Assembly (NCBI GenBank): GCA_016873095.1
Contig: VGYC01000067.1
Span: 1 to 33,927, forward strand
DNA length: 33,927 nucleotides
Source of the DNA: Planctomycetota bacterium
GTDB lineage: Bacteria > Planctomycetota > Planctomycetia > Gemmatales > Gemmataceae
Direction of reading: 5' to 3'
The stretch's first letter is position 1, and the number at the start of each line of letters is the position of its first letter. Position numbers and translations under genes: made by a program. Under the pieces are notes generated by a model, which was not told the origin of the DNA, ran no database searches, and worked only from the letters and a program-made list of their open reading frames with translations. Of this stretch, positions 24,432 through 33,493 are shown one piece after another.

Positions 24432-25532
24432 ATGGCTTCATCCCTCTCCAGGCTACCATTGTTCCCGACGGCCGTCATCGGCAGTCTGCCGCGGCCCGCC
24501 TGGCTGCTCGATCTGCTGCACAAGTACGTATCCGGCCGGCTGCCACGCGCCGACTGGGAGAAGGCTTGCGATCGGGCGGTGCCGTTCGCGATCGCCCTGC
24601 AAGAAACGGCCGGCATCGACATCATCAGCGACGGGGAATGGCGGCGCGAAGGTTACTTCCAGGTGTTCTACGAGCGTGTCGAAGGCTTTCAGCCCGACTT
24701 TATACCTGGGCGAACGCGGCGCTGGCCGGCCGTGGTGGCGCCGCTGCGCCGCCGCGGGCCCATCGTCGCCGACGGCGCTGCGTTTCTGCGTGCGAATACG
24801 ACGCGTGCCATCAAGATCAGCTTGCCAAGCCCCTATGTCATCGTGCGCCGTTTCTATTCGCCGGAGCAATCCGCCCGCGCCTACCCGACGCGCGAGGACT
24901 TTCTGCGCGCCGTCGAGGACGTCTTGCTGGAGGAAGCACGCGAAGTCCTGGCCGCCGGCGCCGACTGCATTCAGCTTGATGATCCCATGCTCGGCTACTT
25001 CGTCGATCCACGGTATCGCGAGCAGCGCAGCGAGCACTGGGGGACCGGACAGTTCGCCGATGTCGAGCAAGAGCTGCGACTCGCAATCGACAGCGTCAAT
25101 CGCCTGTCACGACCGTTGCGCGACGCCGGCGCTTACGTTGTCCTGCACGTGTGCCGGGGAAACATCGAGCGCAAGAGCGATGCCGCTGGTGATTTTTCGA
25201 TCATCTGGCCGGCCCTGTGCCATGCGGATGTCGATGAACTGGCGCTGGAGTTCGCCATGCCGCAGGCTGGCTCGCTCGATGTCCTGGCCCACTTTCCCAA
25301 ACGGATGCGTCTCGGCTTCGGCTGCCTGGACGTGCGCTGCCCCGAAATCGAGCCGCCGGAGAAGATCGTCGAACGTGTGCAAGCCGCGCTCCGCTACCTG
25401 CCCCCCGAGCGCCTCACGCTCACTCCCGATTGTGGCTTCGCTCCCAGCGGCGTGAACCCCATTCCGCTGGACGAGCCCTATCAAAAGCTGAAGTCGCTGG
25501 CCGACGCGGCTGGGCAACTGCGCGCCAGCTGA
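24432..25532 (+). CDS. MetE-core-like cobalamin-independent methionine synthase family protein (366 aa)
   Basis: The protein matches the C-terminal catalytic barrel of MetE: FPTAVIGSLPRP at the start, DIISDGEWRR (about 63-72), IQLDDPM (about 180-186), then the zinc residues His239 and Cys241 (LHVCRGN), Glu273 (ALEFA) and Cys334 (TPDCGF). All zinc ligands are present. It lacks the N-terminal half of full MetE (~750 residues), so it is a core-MetE-type methyltransferase. Such short forms use other methyl donors in some organisms, so the true donor and substrate are unproven. The start has only a weak GAGG very close to the ATG. It stands divergent from the metallophosphoesterase gene, sharing a 30-base gap. 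Confidence 0.88.
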   Translation: MASSLSRLPLFPTAVIGSLPRPAWLLDLLHKYVSGRLPRADWEKACDRAVPFAIALQETAGIDIISDGEWRREGYFQVFYERVEGFQPDFIPGRTRRWPAVVAPLRRRGPIVADGAAFLRANTTRAIKISLPSPYVIVRRFYSPEQSARAYPTREDFLRAVEDVLLEEAREVLAAGADCIQLDDPMLGYFVDPRYREQRSEHWGTGQFADVEQELRLAIDSVNRLSRPLRDAGAYVVLHVCRGNIERKSDAAGDFSIIWPALCHADVDELALEFAMPQAGSLDVLAHFPKRMRLGFGCLDVRCPEIEPPEKIVERVQAALRYLPPERLTLTPDCGFAPSGVNPIPLDEPYQKLKSLADAAGQLRAS

Positions 25533-25723
25533 ACCGTATGGGACTCGCGGCAGCTTTGAGCTGTTTTCCAACTCCGATTCCCCGCGCCTGCCGCGGCCCT
25601 CCCGACGTCTCCGCAAATGGTGTCAGGACCGACGGCCGGTGTCCGAGGTCGCCGGCCTTTGGCACGGCGCTATGCCGTTGTGATACCGGCCTGGCCCGCC
25701 GCGCAACTAGGCTTGACAGCACC

Positions 25724-25752
25724 TTGTGATCGTCTAGGAATACACGTATACT
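25724..25752 (+). promoter_or_regulatory. Candidate sigma70-type promoter of the GT-C/TPR gene
   Basis: TTGTGA (25724-25729) and TATACT (25747-25752) are separated by 17 bases, the ideal spacing; the -10 box matches five of six consensus bases. A transcript start near 25759 would leave a leader of about 22 bases before the ATG at 25781. It is a sequence match only. Confidence 0.5.
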
Positions 25753-25780
25753 TATCATTTGCTCTTTTCCGAGGCTCCCG

Positions 25781-28700
25781 ATGTCTTCTGACGTTTCCTC
25801 CGCATCCGCGTCGTCCGGCGACGCCACCGTGCCTCTACCTCCGCTGCCGCCTGCCAAAGACTCGTCGCTGGATGAAACCGGGGCGCGTCCGCAACCCTTG
25901 TTGCGGATGGACACGTTTCTGGCCTTTCTCGTGGTGCTGCTGGCCTTTTTTCTGGCTTCCAGCCCGTCGCGCACCAGCGACTTCTGGAGGCACCTGGCGG
26001 CTGGAAGAGGTTTGCTGGAGGGGCAGTATCAGTTCGGCATCGACCCATTTTCCTATACCGCCGACGGCCGTTCCTGGGTCAATCATTCGTGGCTATTCGA
26101 CCTGGCGGCTTATGGGATATACATCGCTGCGGGCGGTGCGGTGTTGCTCTTCTTGAAAGCGCTGCTGATGGCAGGATTGGGCGTCGTGTTGATCGCTTGT
26201 GGCCGAGTCGGCAAGAACTTGACCATCCCGGCCATCGCCGCGGCGATTGCGCTGATAGCACTTGGCCCCTGGATGTCTTTGCGGCCGATCACCGTTTCTT
26301 ACCTGTTTCTCGGTCTGACCATCTGGCTTCTCGAAAAAGGTACAGGGCGCATCGGCATGTCAGGCAAGTCCGCCGGCCTGCACGACGTCCTCAAGTGCTA
26401 CTGGCCCTTGCTGCTGCTTTTCGCAGTGTGGGTCAATGTCGATCGCTGGTTCTTGCTTGGACCGTTGACGACCGGTCTGTATTTTCTGGGCAAGTTTTTG
26501 AACCCGGCCGAGCGACCGGTCCTGTCCAGGGCGGCCATTCTGGTGCCCGCGCTTGGGCTGGCCGCTTGCCTGTTCAATCCGCATCTGGCGGGAGCGATCC
26601 GGCTGCCGGCCGAGTGGTGGGCTTCCGCGAACGCCGCTCAGATGCAAGGCGACTTCGCCCTGACGGCACAGCTGGTCAAACCGCACTGGCACATGTATTT
26701 TTCGCTGGCGGATCTGCCGACCGCTGCCGGCCTGGCGTACTGGTTCCTGGCCGTCGGCGGGCTGCTTTCGTTTCTTCTTGGCTGGAGACGCTTTGAAGCA
26801 TGGCGGTTGCTGGTGTTTCTCGCCATGCTGGCGATGAGCCTGGTACAGGGACAGGCAATTGCCTTTTTTGCGGTCGTCGCGGGACCGATCCTGTCCCTCA
26901 ATATTGGGGGAATGCTTGCGAGTAGCGCAATCCAGATCCGTCCGGAATCGACGTGGGCAGGCCTTGTTCCGGGCGGACGCTTGATCGTCGGACTGCTCGG
27001 ACTGGTGGCGGTGGCGGCGGCGTGGACAGGCTGGCTCGTCGGCGCTCCCTATGGGCCTCGACGCTGGGAGGTCGCTGGCAATTCTTCGCTCGAGCAAGCA
27101 GCCAGGCAACTCAATTCCTGGCGACAGCAAGACATACTGTCTCCGGCGGACAACGGCTTTGCCTTTTCACTGGAGGCCGCCAACGCGCTGGCCTGGCTCT
27201 GCCCTGCGGAGAAGTGTTTTCTGGATTCACGCTTGCAGGTTGCTCCCGAGCGGATCGCCGAATTCATCGCGATCCGCAAAGGCTTGATGCAGGTGGGCAA
27301 TCCAAAGGCCGCGGCCGACGACTGGCGTGCGATCCTGCGAAAGAACAACATCAATCACATCGTGCTCTACAGTCAGAACCGGCCGTACCAGGAAGCGGCG
27401 TTTCGCGCTCTCCTGTCGACGCCGGACGAATGGCCATTGCTATTCTTCGGGGACGGCGCCGCCATTTTCGGCTGGCGCGATCCGTCGAAGCCGGCGGCCC
27501 GAGATGCCTTCGCGGATCTGGAAGTGACTTTTGAGCAGCTGGCGTTTGATCCGGCCCCCTCGGAGTTGCCGCCGGCCACGTGGAGCGGCCTGGACCCGCG
27601 GCCGTACTACTGGTGGGATGCCTTCTGGAAGAATCAGCCTCCGCCGTCCCCGGATCTCGCCGAGGCGGATCTTGCTCTGGTGGCGCACGAATCGCTCAAA
27701 CCCGTTTTCGCCAAGCGCAATCAGCGGGCCTGGTCGGCGATTCGCAGCGCGGACATCGTCGCACGTAGCGGCCAGATTCTGCCGCCGCTTGAAGAAATCT
27801 CGCCAGCGCTGTCCGGGCTGCGCACGTACGCTTTTTACATGGGGACCGACGAAAGTTCGCGCGCCCCCTTGTTCATCGCCGTCAGGGCGCTGCGCCGGGC
27901 CATTCACAAGGATCAGTTCGAGAGCGCGCGAGCCTACTTCTTGCTGGGCGAGGTGTACCATCGTTTCGCCAATTCCAGTGAGCGCAAATGGGCTGCCCAG
28001 TACACAATGCTGCCACGGTTGCGAACCGTTCAGAGCATATACGGCTATTCGCAGGCAGTCGTGCTCGATCCAGACAACGACGTGGCCCACGGACGGCTGG
28101 GCGCCATATATGTCTCCATGAACTACAAGGACCTGGCCGTCAAGCATTACAAGGAAGTCATGCGCCTGCAACGGGCCCGCGGCCCGGAATCGGGCGAAAG
28201 CAGGGACGAACACGCGCAGCGGCTCGCGAAGCTGCAAAAACGCCTTGACGCGAGCGACGCGGAACTTGCGGAAGCGCAGCAAAAACTCGATCTGCGTCAC
28301 GATAGTCTGAAGGTCGCCGAGCGGGCCGAAATGGCCCTGTCCAGCGGGCTGGCGGGCAAGGCCCTGGAGATTCTTCTGAAGTCGGACTATGCCGCCTTTG
28401 GCAACGCGGGCATGGCTCTTGAGCTGAAGCTGCTGCTGGCGACCGGCGCCATGGAAAAGGTGCGTGCCTGGAGCGAGCCTGGGCAGGAACGATTCTTGAA
28501 TCCATTCACCTATCACTGGAACCTGGTGCAGGCGGCTGCGGCGACGGGCGACTACGACGAGGCGGATGTGAACTTGCTGGCGGCGGTCGCCAAGTATCCC
28601 GGTCTCACGAAAGAAGCCTTGCCCATGAGGCAAGCCGCGGCTTTCGTGATCGGCGCGGCGGCGCTCGACGCCTGCGAGGGGCTGTTTCCGAAGTTCCGGC

Positions 28701-29011
28701 CGCCGATCCTGACCAACGAAGATCCCGGCATGACTTCCTATATCCCCGATCTGTCAACCGCGCCGCTCATCCTGCGTCTCATGGCAAGCCGGCTTACCGA
28801 TGAGGCGGAAATCAACACGACGCGAGGACTGCTGGCCGTGGAAGCCGGACGCATGGATCGCGCCGACAAGTGCTTTGGCGACGCGGTGGCCTATTTCGCG
28901 AGCCCGCTCCATGCCATGGGGGAACATGGCACGCGATCCGGGCCGTACCTTGCCGACGAGATGGCCGCCATGATCACACGCGGAAAGCGCCACGACCAGA
29001 AGCGGCGTTGA
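25781..29011 (+). CDS. Large GT-C-like membrane protein with a TPR-like tail (1076 aa)
   Basis: A disordered N-terminus (1-40) leads to a first membrane helix (about 43-61) and a luminal-type loop SRTSDFWRHLAAGRGLL with Asp67 and His71, then IDPFSYTADGRSWVNHSWL. This D...H plus 'W-x-N-H-x-W-L' pattern is typical of GT-C glycosyltransferases and oligosaccharyltransferase-like proteins. About ten hydrophobic segments follow to about residue 430. A soluble part contains a probable coiled coil (about 800-840, Glu/Lys/Gln-rich) and helical pairs resembling TPR repeats (about 700-960). I infer membrane-linked sugar transfer with a protein-binding tail. A good promoter lies 29 bases upstream. The stop lies six bases from the stop of the convergent CRTAC1-like gene. 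Confidence 0.82.
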   Translation: MSSDVSSASASSGDATVPLPPLPPAKDSSLDETGARPQPLLRMDTFLAFLVVLLAFFLASSPSRTSDFWRHLAAGRGLLEGQYQFGIDPFSYTADGRSWVNHSWLFDLAAYGIYIAAGGAVLLFLKALLMAGLGVVLIACGRVGKNLTIPAIAAAIALIALGPWMSLRPITVSYLFLGLTIWLLEKGTGRIGMSGKSAGLHDVLKCYWPLLLLFAVWVNVDRWFLLGPLTTGLYFLGKFLNPAERPVLSRAAILVPALGLAACLFNPHLAGAIRLPAEWWASANAAQMQGDFALTAQLVKPHWHMYFSLADLPTAAGLAYWFLAVGGLLSFLLGWRRFEAWRLLVFLAMLAMSLVQGQAIAFFAVVAGPILSLNIGGMLASSAIQIRPESTWAGLVPGGRLIVGLLGLVAVAAAWTGWLVGAPYGPRRWEVAGNSSLEQAARQLNSWRQQDILSPADNGFAFSLEAANALAWLCPAEKCFLDSRLQVAPERIAEFIAIRKGLMQVGNPKAAADDWRAILRKNNINHIVLYSQNRPYQEAAFRALLSTPDEWPLLFFGDGAAIFGWRDPSKPAARDAFADLEVTFEQLAFDPAPSELPPATWSGLDPRPYYWWDAFWKNQPPPSPDLAEADLALVAHESLKPVFAKRNQRAWSAIRSADIVARSGQILPPLEEISPALSGLRTYAFYMGTDESSRAPLFIAVRALRRAIHKDQFESARAYFLLGEVYHRFANSSERKWAAQYTMLPRLRTVQSIYGYSQAVVLDPDNDVAHGRLGAIYVSMNYKDLAVKHYKEVMRLQRARGPESGESRDEHAQRLAKLQKRLDASDAELAEAQQKLDLRHDSLKVAERAEMALSSGLAGKALEILLKSDYAAFGNAGMALELKLLLATGAMEKVRAWSEPGQERFLNPFTYHWNLVQAAAATGDYDEADVNLLAAVAKYPGLTKEALPMRQAAAFVIGAAALDACEGLFPKFRPPILTNEDPGMTSYIPDLSTAPLILRLMASRLTDEAEINTTRGLLAVEAGRMDRADKCFGDAVAYFASPLHAMGEHGTRSGPYLADEMAAMITRGKRHDQKRR

Positions 29012-29017
29012 TGATTG

Positions 29018-31258
29018 CTACTTGGCGAGAGGCGAGGGCAGACGTTGCCAGTTCAGCTTGCGATATGACCGGGCATTCTCGGTAATCTCAATCGCCTGAT
29101 TGACATCGATGTTCTCAAAGGTCTGGACCGCGTTGCCGTGGGGCCAGCGGACTTCAAGCGTCGCGATGCTGCTGGCCTTGCCGACGCCGATGGTCTGTTG
29201 CAGCGGGTTGGCGCCCCAGCTGCCCCCGGTGCTGACGTGGCGATGCACTTGCAACGGTTTCTCCCCCGCGGTGACAATGCGGATGCGGGCGCCGATGGCC
29301 GCACGATTGGACTTGACGCCGACCAGTTTCACCGTCAACCAGTGATTGCCTTGCCCCGGATTCTGAAAGAGGGCATTGTGAAAGCGATCGCCGGGTGTGG
29401 CGCCGCCAACCTCCATGAAGATGTCCACGTTGCCGTCGCGGTCCCAGTCGCCGCAGCTACAGCCGTGTCCCTTCTGTAGATGTCCGGTCCCCGAAGTCGC
29501 CGTGATATCCGCAAAGCGCTTGCCGTCGACATTCTTGAACATGCGATTTGGAATCAGCGTCTCCAGATTCGGGTCGCCGGTGCCCAGGTAGAAATCCAGC
29601 AAGCCGTCGTTGTCGAAATCGCCGAAATTGGAGCCCATGGCCGCATAGACACCGGCAATGCCCGCTTCCTTGCTGACATCGCGAAACTCCTTGCCGCCGA
29701 GGTTGCGGTAGAGACGTGTCACCTCCCGGCCCGACTTCGGCGGCTGGCCGAGCAGATCGCGGACAAGATCTGCCAGGCTTCGATCATAAGACGTGGCCAG
29801 AATGTCCAGCCAGCCGTCGTTGTCATGGTCGAATACCCAGCAGGCAAAGCCCATGCGCGGCCCGGTGATGCCCATGGCCGCGGAAACGTCGCTGAAGGTG
29901 CCGTCGCGATTGTTGTGAAAGAGTTGCGGCGTGGCGTCCAGATACGTTGCGAACAGGTCCGGATAGCCGTCGTTGTCGTAATCGATCCACTGGGCCCCCT
30001 TGCAGGTTTTCTGGCGGCCCTGTACTCCCGCTCGCGCCGCCACTTCCTCGAAGGTGCCGTCACCCTTGTTCCGGAACAGCTTGTTCGGACCGAAATCACA
30101 GCACACGAACAGATCGACGAAGCCGTCATTGTCATAGTCGGCCCAGGTAGCAGCCAGTGAGTTGCCCGCGTACATCAGTCCGGCTTCGCGAGTCACGTCG
30201 TGAAAGGTCCCGTTGCCGAGGTTGCGCAGCAGCGTCGGCCGCACGGGATACGGCAGCCAGCCGCCACGCGTCACGAAAATGTCCAGATAGCCGTCGTTGT
30301 CGAAATCGGCCTGGACGATGTTGGCGCCAGCCACCTGGTCGCGAATCCCGGCCCGCTCGGTGCGATCCTCGAATGTGCCGTCGCCCTTGTTGCGATAGTA
30401 CGTCATGCCCAGCCCCGCGTCCCAGGCGCTGACGACGATGTCCATGAGGCCGTCATTGTCGAAATCGTCCATGATGGCGCCGCCGGCCGTGTTCAGACGC
30501 TTGACGCCGACGATATCGGCCACATCGCGGAAACGGCCGATGTCCAGCTCGCGACCAAAGCCGTCGAGCCGCAATATGTGCCGGGACGGTATCTGCCCAG
30601 GGTGCTCGCCAAGGGTCATGGCCGCCAGGTTGAGGAGCCAGCGCGTTCCCTCATCCTCGGGGAATTGCTCGAGATACTCGGTAAAATGCTTGATCGCCTG
30701 CCGCGAGCCGGCCGGTTGATCGTGTATGGCGGTGGCCCGCAACGGGAATAGACAGCTCCCCTCGCCCCGGCATTCGACGCAGTTCTCATTCTCGCCGCGG
30801 CGCAAGCCGGCCACGCCCTGGTAAAAAATGATCGTGTACAGCAACTTTGCGCTGACGGCGTCGGAGGTCACGGCCAGGCGGCGAGCGCCGCGCAACACGT
30901 CGTAAGCCTGGATCGCGTCCCCCTCATACAGCAGCAACGACGCCTGCGCCAGCATGTACTTGACCGCCGTCTCCGTCGGCTGCTCACGCTTCAGGTCCGT
31001 CTCGATGCGCTTGGCGAGCCGGTAGCCGATCCTGTCAAAGGCGAGCTGCACTTCCTTCAGCGAGGTGGGGTCCTTCCACGGCTTGAGTCCCATGAAGGCA
31101 AACATGACCCCGCCGGTGTCCAGCGTCTCGTACGGCTGGTACGGCAGCCCCTTCTTGGGCGCCGGCTCGACGTCGCGCCCGGAGGGCGCGAGATAGATCG
31201 CCCCCGCAATGCACCCCACCATCACGATCAGGGCAACCAGGATCCGCTTGCTCGGCAT
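29018..31258 (-). CDS. CRTAC1-like FG-GAP/VCBS repeat protein with ASPIC/UnbV domain (746 aa)
   Basis: A membrane anchor or signal (residues 6-24) is followed by a helical region with TPR-like character (about 60-220) that includes a cysteine cluster C160, C163, C169 (NCVECRGEGSC). Then come seven calcium-binding D-x-D-x-D-G motifs (DFDNDGLMD, DFDNDGYLD, DYDNDGFVD, DYDNDGYPD, DHDNDGWLD, DFDNDGLLD, DWDRDGNVD), i.e. a seven-bladed propeller like integrin alpha chains. The C-terminus is an ASPIC/UnbV domain (NHWLTVKLVGVKSNRAAIGA ... LEVRWPHG). Proteins of this type are extracellular or periplasmic and of uncertain role. The ATG at 31258 is chosen at the start of the hydrophobic anchor; no strong ribosome site precedes it and longer starts up to 31423 are possible. 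Confidence 0.86.
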   Translation of the reverse strand: MPSKRILVALIVMVGCIAGAIYLAPSGRDVEPAPKKGLPYQPYETLDTGGVMFAFMGLKPWKDPTSLKEVQLAFDRIGYRLAKRIETDLKREQPTETAVKYMLAQASLLLYEGDAIQAYDVLRGARRLAVTSDAVSAKLLYTIIFYQGVAGLRRGENENCVECRGEGSCLFPLRATAIHDQPAGSRQAIKHFTEYLEQFPEDEGTRWLLNLAAMTLGEHPGQIPSRHILRLDGFGRELDIGRFRDVADIVGVKRLNTAGGAIMDDFDNDGLMDIVVSAWDAGLGMTYYRNKGDGTFEDRTERAGIRDQVAGANIVQADFDNDGYLDIFVTRGGWLPYPVRPTLLRNLGNGTFHDVTREAGLMYAGNSLAATWADYDNDGFVDLFVCCDFGPNKLFRNKGDGTFEEVAARAGVQGRQKTCKGAQWIDYDNDGYPDLFATYLDATPQLFHNNRDGTFSDVSAAMGITGPRMGFACWVFDHDNDGWLDILATSYDRSLADLVRDLLGQPPKSGREVTRLYRNLGGKEFRDVSKEAGIAGVYAAMGSNFGDFDNDGLLDFYLGTGDPNLETLIPNRMFKNVDGKRFADITATSGTGHLQKGHGCSCGDWDRDGNVDIFMEVGGATPGDRFHNALFQNPGQGNHWLTVKLVGVKSNRAAIGARIRIVTAGEKPLQVHRHVSTGGSWGANPLQQTIGVGKASSIATLEVRWPHGNAVQTFENIDVNQAIEITENARSYRKLNWQRLPSPLAK

Positions 31259-31465
31259 GGGATCATTGTCGCCGCGACAGCGCGCGACTTCAAGCGAATT
31301 GTGGCAGCGCGGGTGAACTTGTAGCGTTCTGCGCGTTGCAAGGCGGTCCTGGTCGTTGTCGTCCGGACCAATCTCCGCCGCCAGACTGCCCGAGTCGCCT
31401 CCGGCGATTACAATGAACGCCACACGAATAGGAGGGTCGCCCGCCAGCTCAAAAGGTGATCATAC

Positions 31466-31912
31466 ATGCAACAGACCTTGATCGTGCTGAAACCGGACTG
31501 CGTGCAGCGTCGACTGGTGGGGACCATCATCGAGCGCTTCGAGAAGAAGGGCCTGCGCCTGGCCGGACTCAAGCTGCTGACGCCCAGCCGCAAGCTGGCC
31601 GAGGACCACTATGCCGTCCACAAGGGCAAACCCTTCTACGATTCGCTCTTGCAGTTCCTGACATCGGGTCCGACGGTGGCGATGGTCTGGGAAGGCCGCG
31701 AAGCCGTGACGGTGGCGCGTACGCTCATGGGCGTCACCGACGGCACCAAGTCGCCGCCGGCCACCATCCGCGGCGACTTCGCCCTGAGCGTGCAGAACAA
31801 CCTCGTCCACGGCAGCGACAGCCCGGAAAACGCCGCCGCCGAGATCAAGCTCTGGTTCAAGCCCGACGAACTGGTGGCGTATCGCCCAACCGATGCGGAC
31901 TGGGTGGGGTGA
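31466..31912 (+). CDS. ndk: Nucleoside diphosphate kinase (148 aa)
   Basis: The protein matches Ndk throughout in length and motifs. It opens QTLIVLKPDCVQRRLVG, including Lys9 of the nucleotide site, and carries the catalytic histidine in NLVHGSDSPENA (His115). It transfers the gamma phosphate from ATP to other nucleoside diphosphates through a phosphohistidine intermediate in the cytoplasm. AAAAGGTG lies just upstream of the ATG at 31466. It is a core metabolic gene and appears intact. It is divergent from the CRTAC1-like gene (gap 207 bases). Confidence 0.97.
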   Translation: MQQTLIVLKPDCVQRRLVGTIIERFEKKGLRLAGLKLLTPSRKLAEDHYAVHKGKPFYDSLLQFLTSGPTVAMVWEGREAVTVARTLMGVTDGTKSPPATIRGDFALSVQNNLVHGSDSPENAAAEIKLWFKPDELVAYRPTDADWVG

Positions 31913-32122
31913 AAAGGAGCGTCTGGCCGCCACAGCGAAGGCACTCATCGAGGATCCGAGGAATTACAAACTGGTCAGCATCGCCGCCAGCGGGCGCGAA
32001 ATGATCCCGGATCGCTTGGCAGGCGGACCATTCGCAGATTGCCACAAAACGTTGCTGGGACATAGCTTGCGGCAACCGACCCCTCTCGCGCGTATTTGCC
32101 GAGGAGGTGTATGCCTATTTCC

Positions 32123-32144
32123 GGACGAATATTGGACGAATATT
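32123..32144. repeat. Tandem 11-bp duplication
   Basis: GGACGAATATT occurs twice head to tail at 32123-32133 and 32134-32144, ending in a 10-bp palindrome CGAATATTCG (32137-32146). It lies just past the 3' end of the DUF1080 gene, in the 243-base gap that separates it from ndk. No other gene is supported in that gap. Confidence 0.6.
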
Positions 32145-32155
32145 CGGACCGATGC

Positions 32156-33493
32156 CTATCGCTCGGCTTGCCCCAGTTCCTTCACATAGATGTTCGCGAA
32201 CTGCACCGGATCGCCGTGGTGCTGCAGGGCGATACGGCCGGTCCTGGCGATGCCTGGAAGCTGGGCGTTGTCGATGACGTGCTTGCCGTTGAGATCCACC
32301 GTCAGCCGGTCGCCCTTCATGATGATGTGGAAGCGGTTCCACTGTCCGAGCGGCTTGTCGGCGCGCATGGTCGGCGTCACGCCCTTGCGGACCTCGGCGG
32401 ACAGCTTCGGATCGGTGCGGTAGCCGTAGACCTCGCCGGAGCCGATGGGCCAGCACCACATGTTGACCTGGCTCTTGCTGCTGCCGCGCAGGTAGATGCC
32501 GCTGTCGCCGGCGTCGTCCACCTCGATCATCTTCTGCTTGCCGTTCTCCATCTCGTAGTCGCCGCTGGGGAGGATGATCGGCCGCAGCGTCTTCTTCGGC
32601 TTGGCGGTGAAGCGCCAGTCGCAGATGAGCTCTATGTCGCCGTATTCCTTGTCGCTCCACAGGTCGCCGGCCTTGCTCTTGCCGTCGTAAGAGAGCGCGG
32701 TCCCAATCGGTACCCAGTGCCCCTTGTGGGCCGGGTCATCCTTCCAGTTGCGCAAGTCCAGGCCGGTGTATAGCGAACGATAGCCCTCTTCGACCGTGGC
32801 GATTTCTTTCGGTCCCGGCTTGCTGCTCGGCAACTCCTTGACCTTGAGGTTCTTGAAGAGGATGGGGGCGCCCTCGGCCTCGAGGCAGATGTAGCCCTTG
32901 CGCGGATTGCAGACGCCGCCCGAGACGACCTTGCCGTTCACCGCTAGCTTGAGAACGCCGTCCTTGCACTCGACGCGATAGTGGTTCCACTCGCCGGCCG
33001 GCTTGGATCGGCGTTCGCTGGGCAGGCAGCGCTCCCAGTCAGCAGGGTGCGGCCGATCCGGCTTCATCCTGGCGCCGTGGATGCTGAACACATCGCCGTG
33101 ACTGGTGTAGCGGTCCTTCACCTCGATGCCGTCCATGACCTGCACTTCGATGGAGCGCGGATAGCAGTTGCCGGGCACGGGCAGGGCGTCGCTCCAGATG
33201 AAGAGCCCGGAGTTGCCCTTGGCCTTCAGGTGCATCCACTCCAGTTCGAGGATGAAGTTCTCATAGTGCTTGTCGGTGCGCATGAAGCCGCTGGGCTGAC
33301 CGGTGCAGTAGATCATGCCGTCCTTGACGGTGAACGTTTCCGGAGCACAGTTCACATTCACCCAGCCCTTCAAGTCCTTGCCGTTGAAGAGCGAGACGAA
33401 ACCGTCATCGTCGCCGCGCAGGCCTGAGGAAAGCGCGACGGCCAGCAATGCAGCGAGACACATGACGACGCCGGTGCGAATCACGGATGGCAT
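32156..33493 (-). CDS. Secreted double DUF1080 (3-keto-disaccharide hydrolase) protein (445 aa)
   Basis: After a signal peptide (about residues 5-27) there are two copies of the DUF1080 jelly-roll. The first (about 32-222) starts FVSLFNGKDLKGW and includes NFILELEWMHLKAKGNSGLFIW. The second (about 238-440) starts YRSLYTGLDLRNW and includes SGIYLRGSSKSQVNMWCWP and the late strand RIALQHHGDPVQFANIYVKEL. Each ends in a strand of the FxNIxVKEL kind. The family is named for hydrolysis of 3-keto-glycosides and is greatly expanded in planctomycetes. Export suggests action on sugars outside the cytoplasm. The ATG at 33493 is chosen because AAAGGAT lies about seven bases upstream, within an alternative longer start. 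Confidence 0.93.
   Translation of the reverse strand: MPSVIRTGVVMCLAALLAVALSSGLRGDDDGFVSLFNGKDLKGWVNVNCAPETFTVKDGMIYCTGQPSGFMRTDKHYENFILELEWMHLKAKGNSGLFIWSDALPVPGNCYPRSIEVQVMDGIEVKDRYTSHGDVFSIHGARMKPDRPHPADWERCLPSERRSKPAGEWNHYRVECKDGVLKLAVNGKVVSGGVCNPRKGYICLEAEGAPILFKNLKVKELPSSKPGPKEIATVEEGYRSLYTGLDLRNWKDDPAHKGHWVPIGTALSYDGKSKAGDLWSDKEYGDIELICDWRFTAKPKKTLRPIILPSGDYEMENGKQKMIEVDDAGDSGIYLRGSSKSQVNMWCWPIGSGEVYGYRTDPKLSAEVRKGVTPTMRADKPLGQWNRFHIIMKGDRLTVDLNGKHVIDNAQLPGIARTGRIALQHHGDPVQFANIYVKELGQAER

Noticed and set aside
31893-32189. Open frame on + strand after ndk, with protein-like start EKERLAATAKALIEDP
   Set aside because: The start overlaps the end of ndk, no ribosome site supports it, and it runs into the 3' end of the DUF1080 gene on the other strand. 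Another frame (near 32000-32160) also reads protein-like for a short distance, but I could not choose between them.
32111-32773. ATG at 32111 with strong GAGGAGGTG upstream on the + strand
   Set aside because: Almost all of its reading is antisense to the DUF1080 gene, so it is probably a chance ribosome site; it could still mark a short remnant at the boundary.
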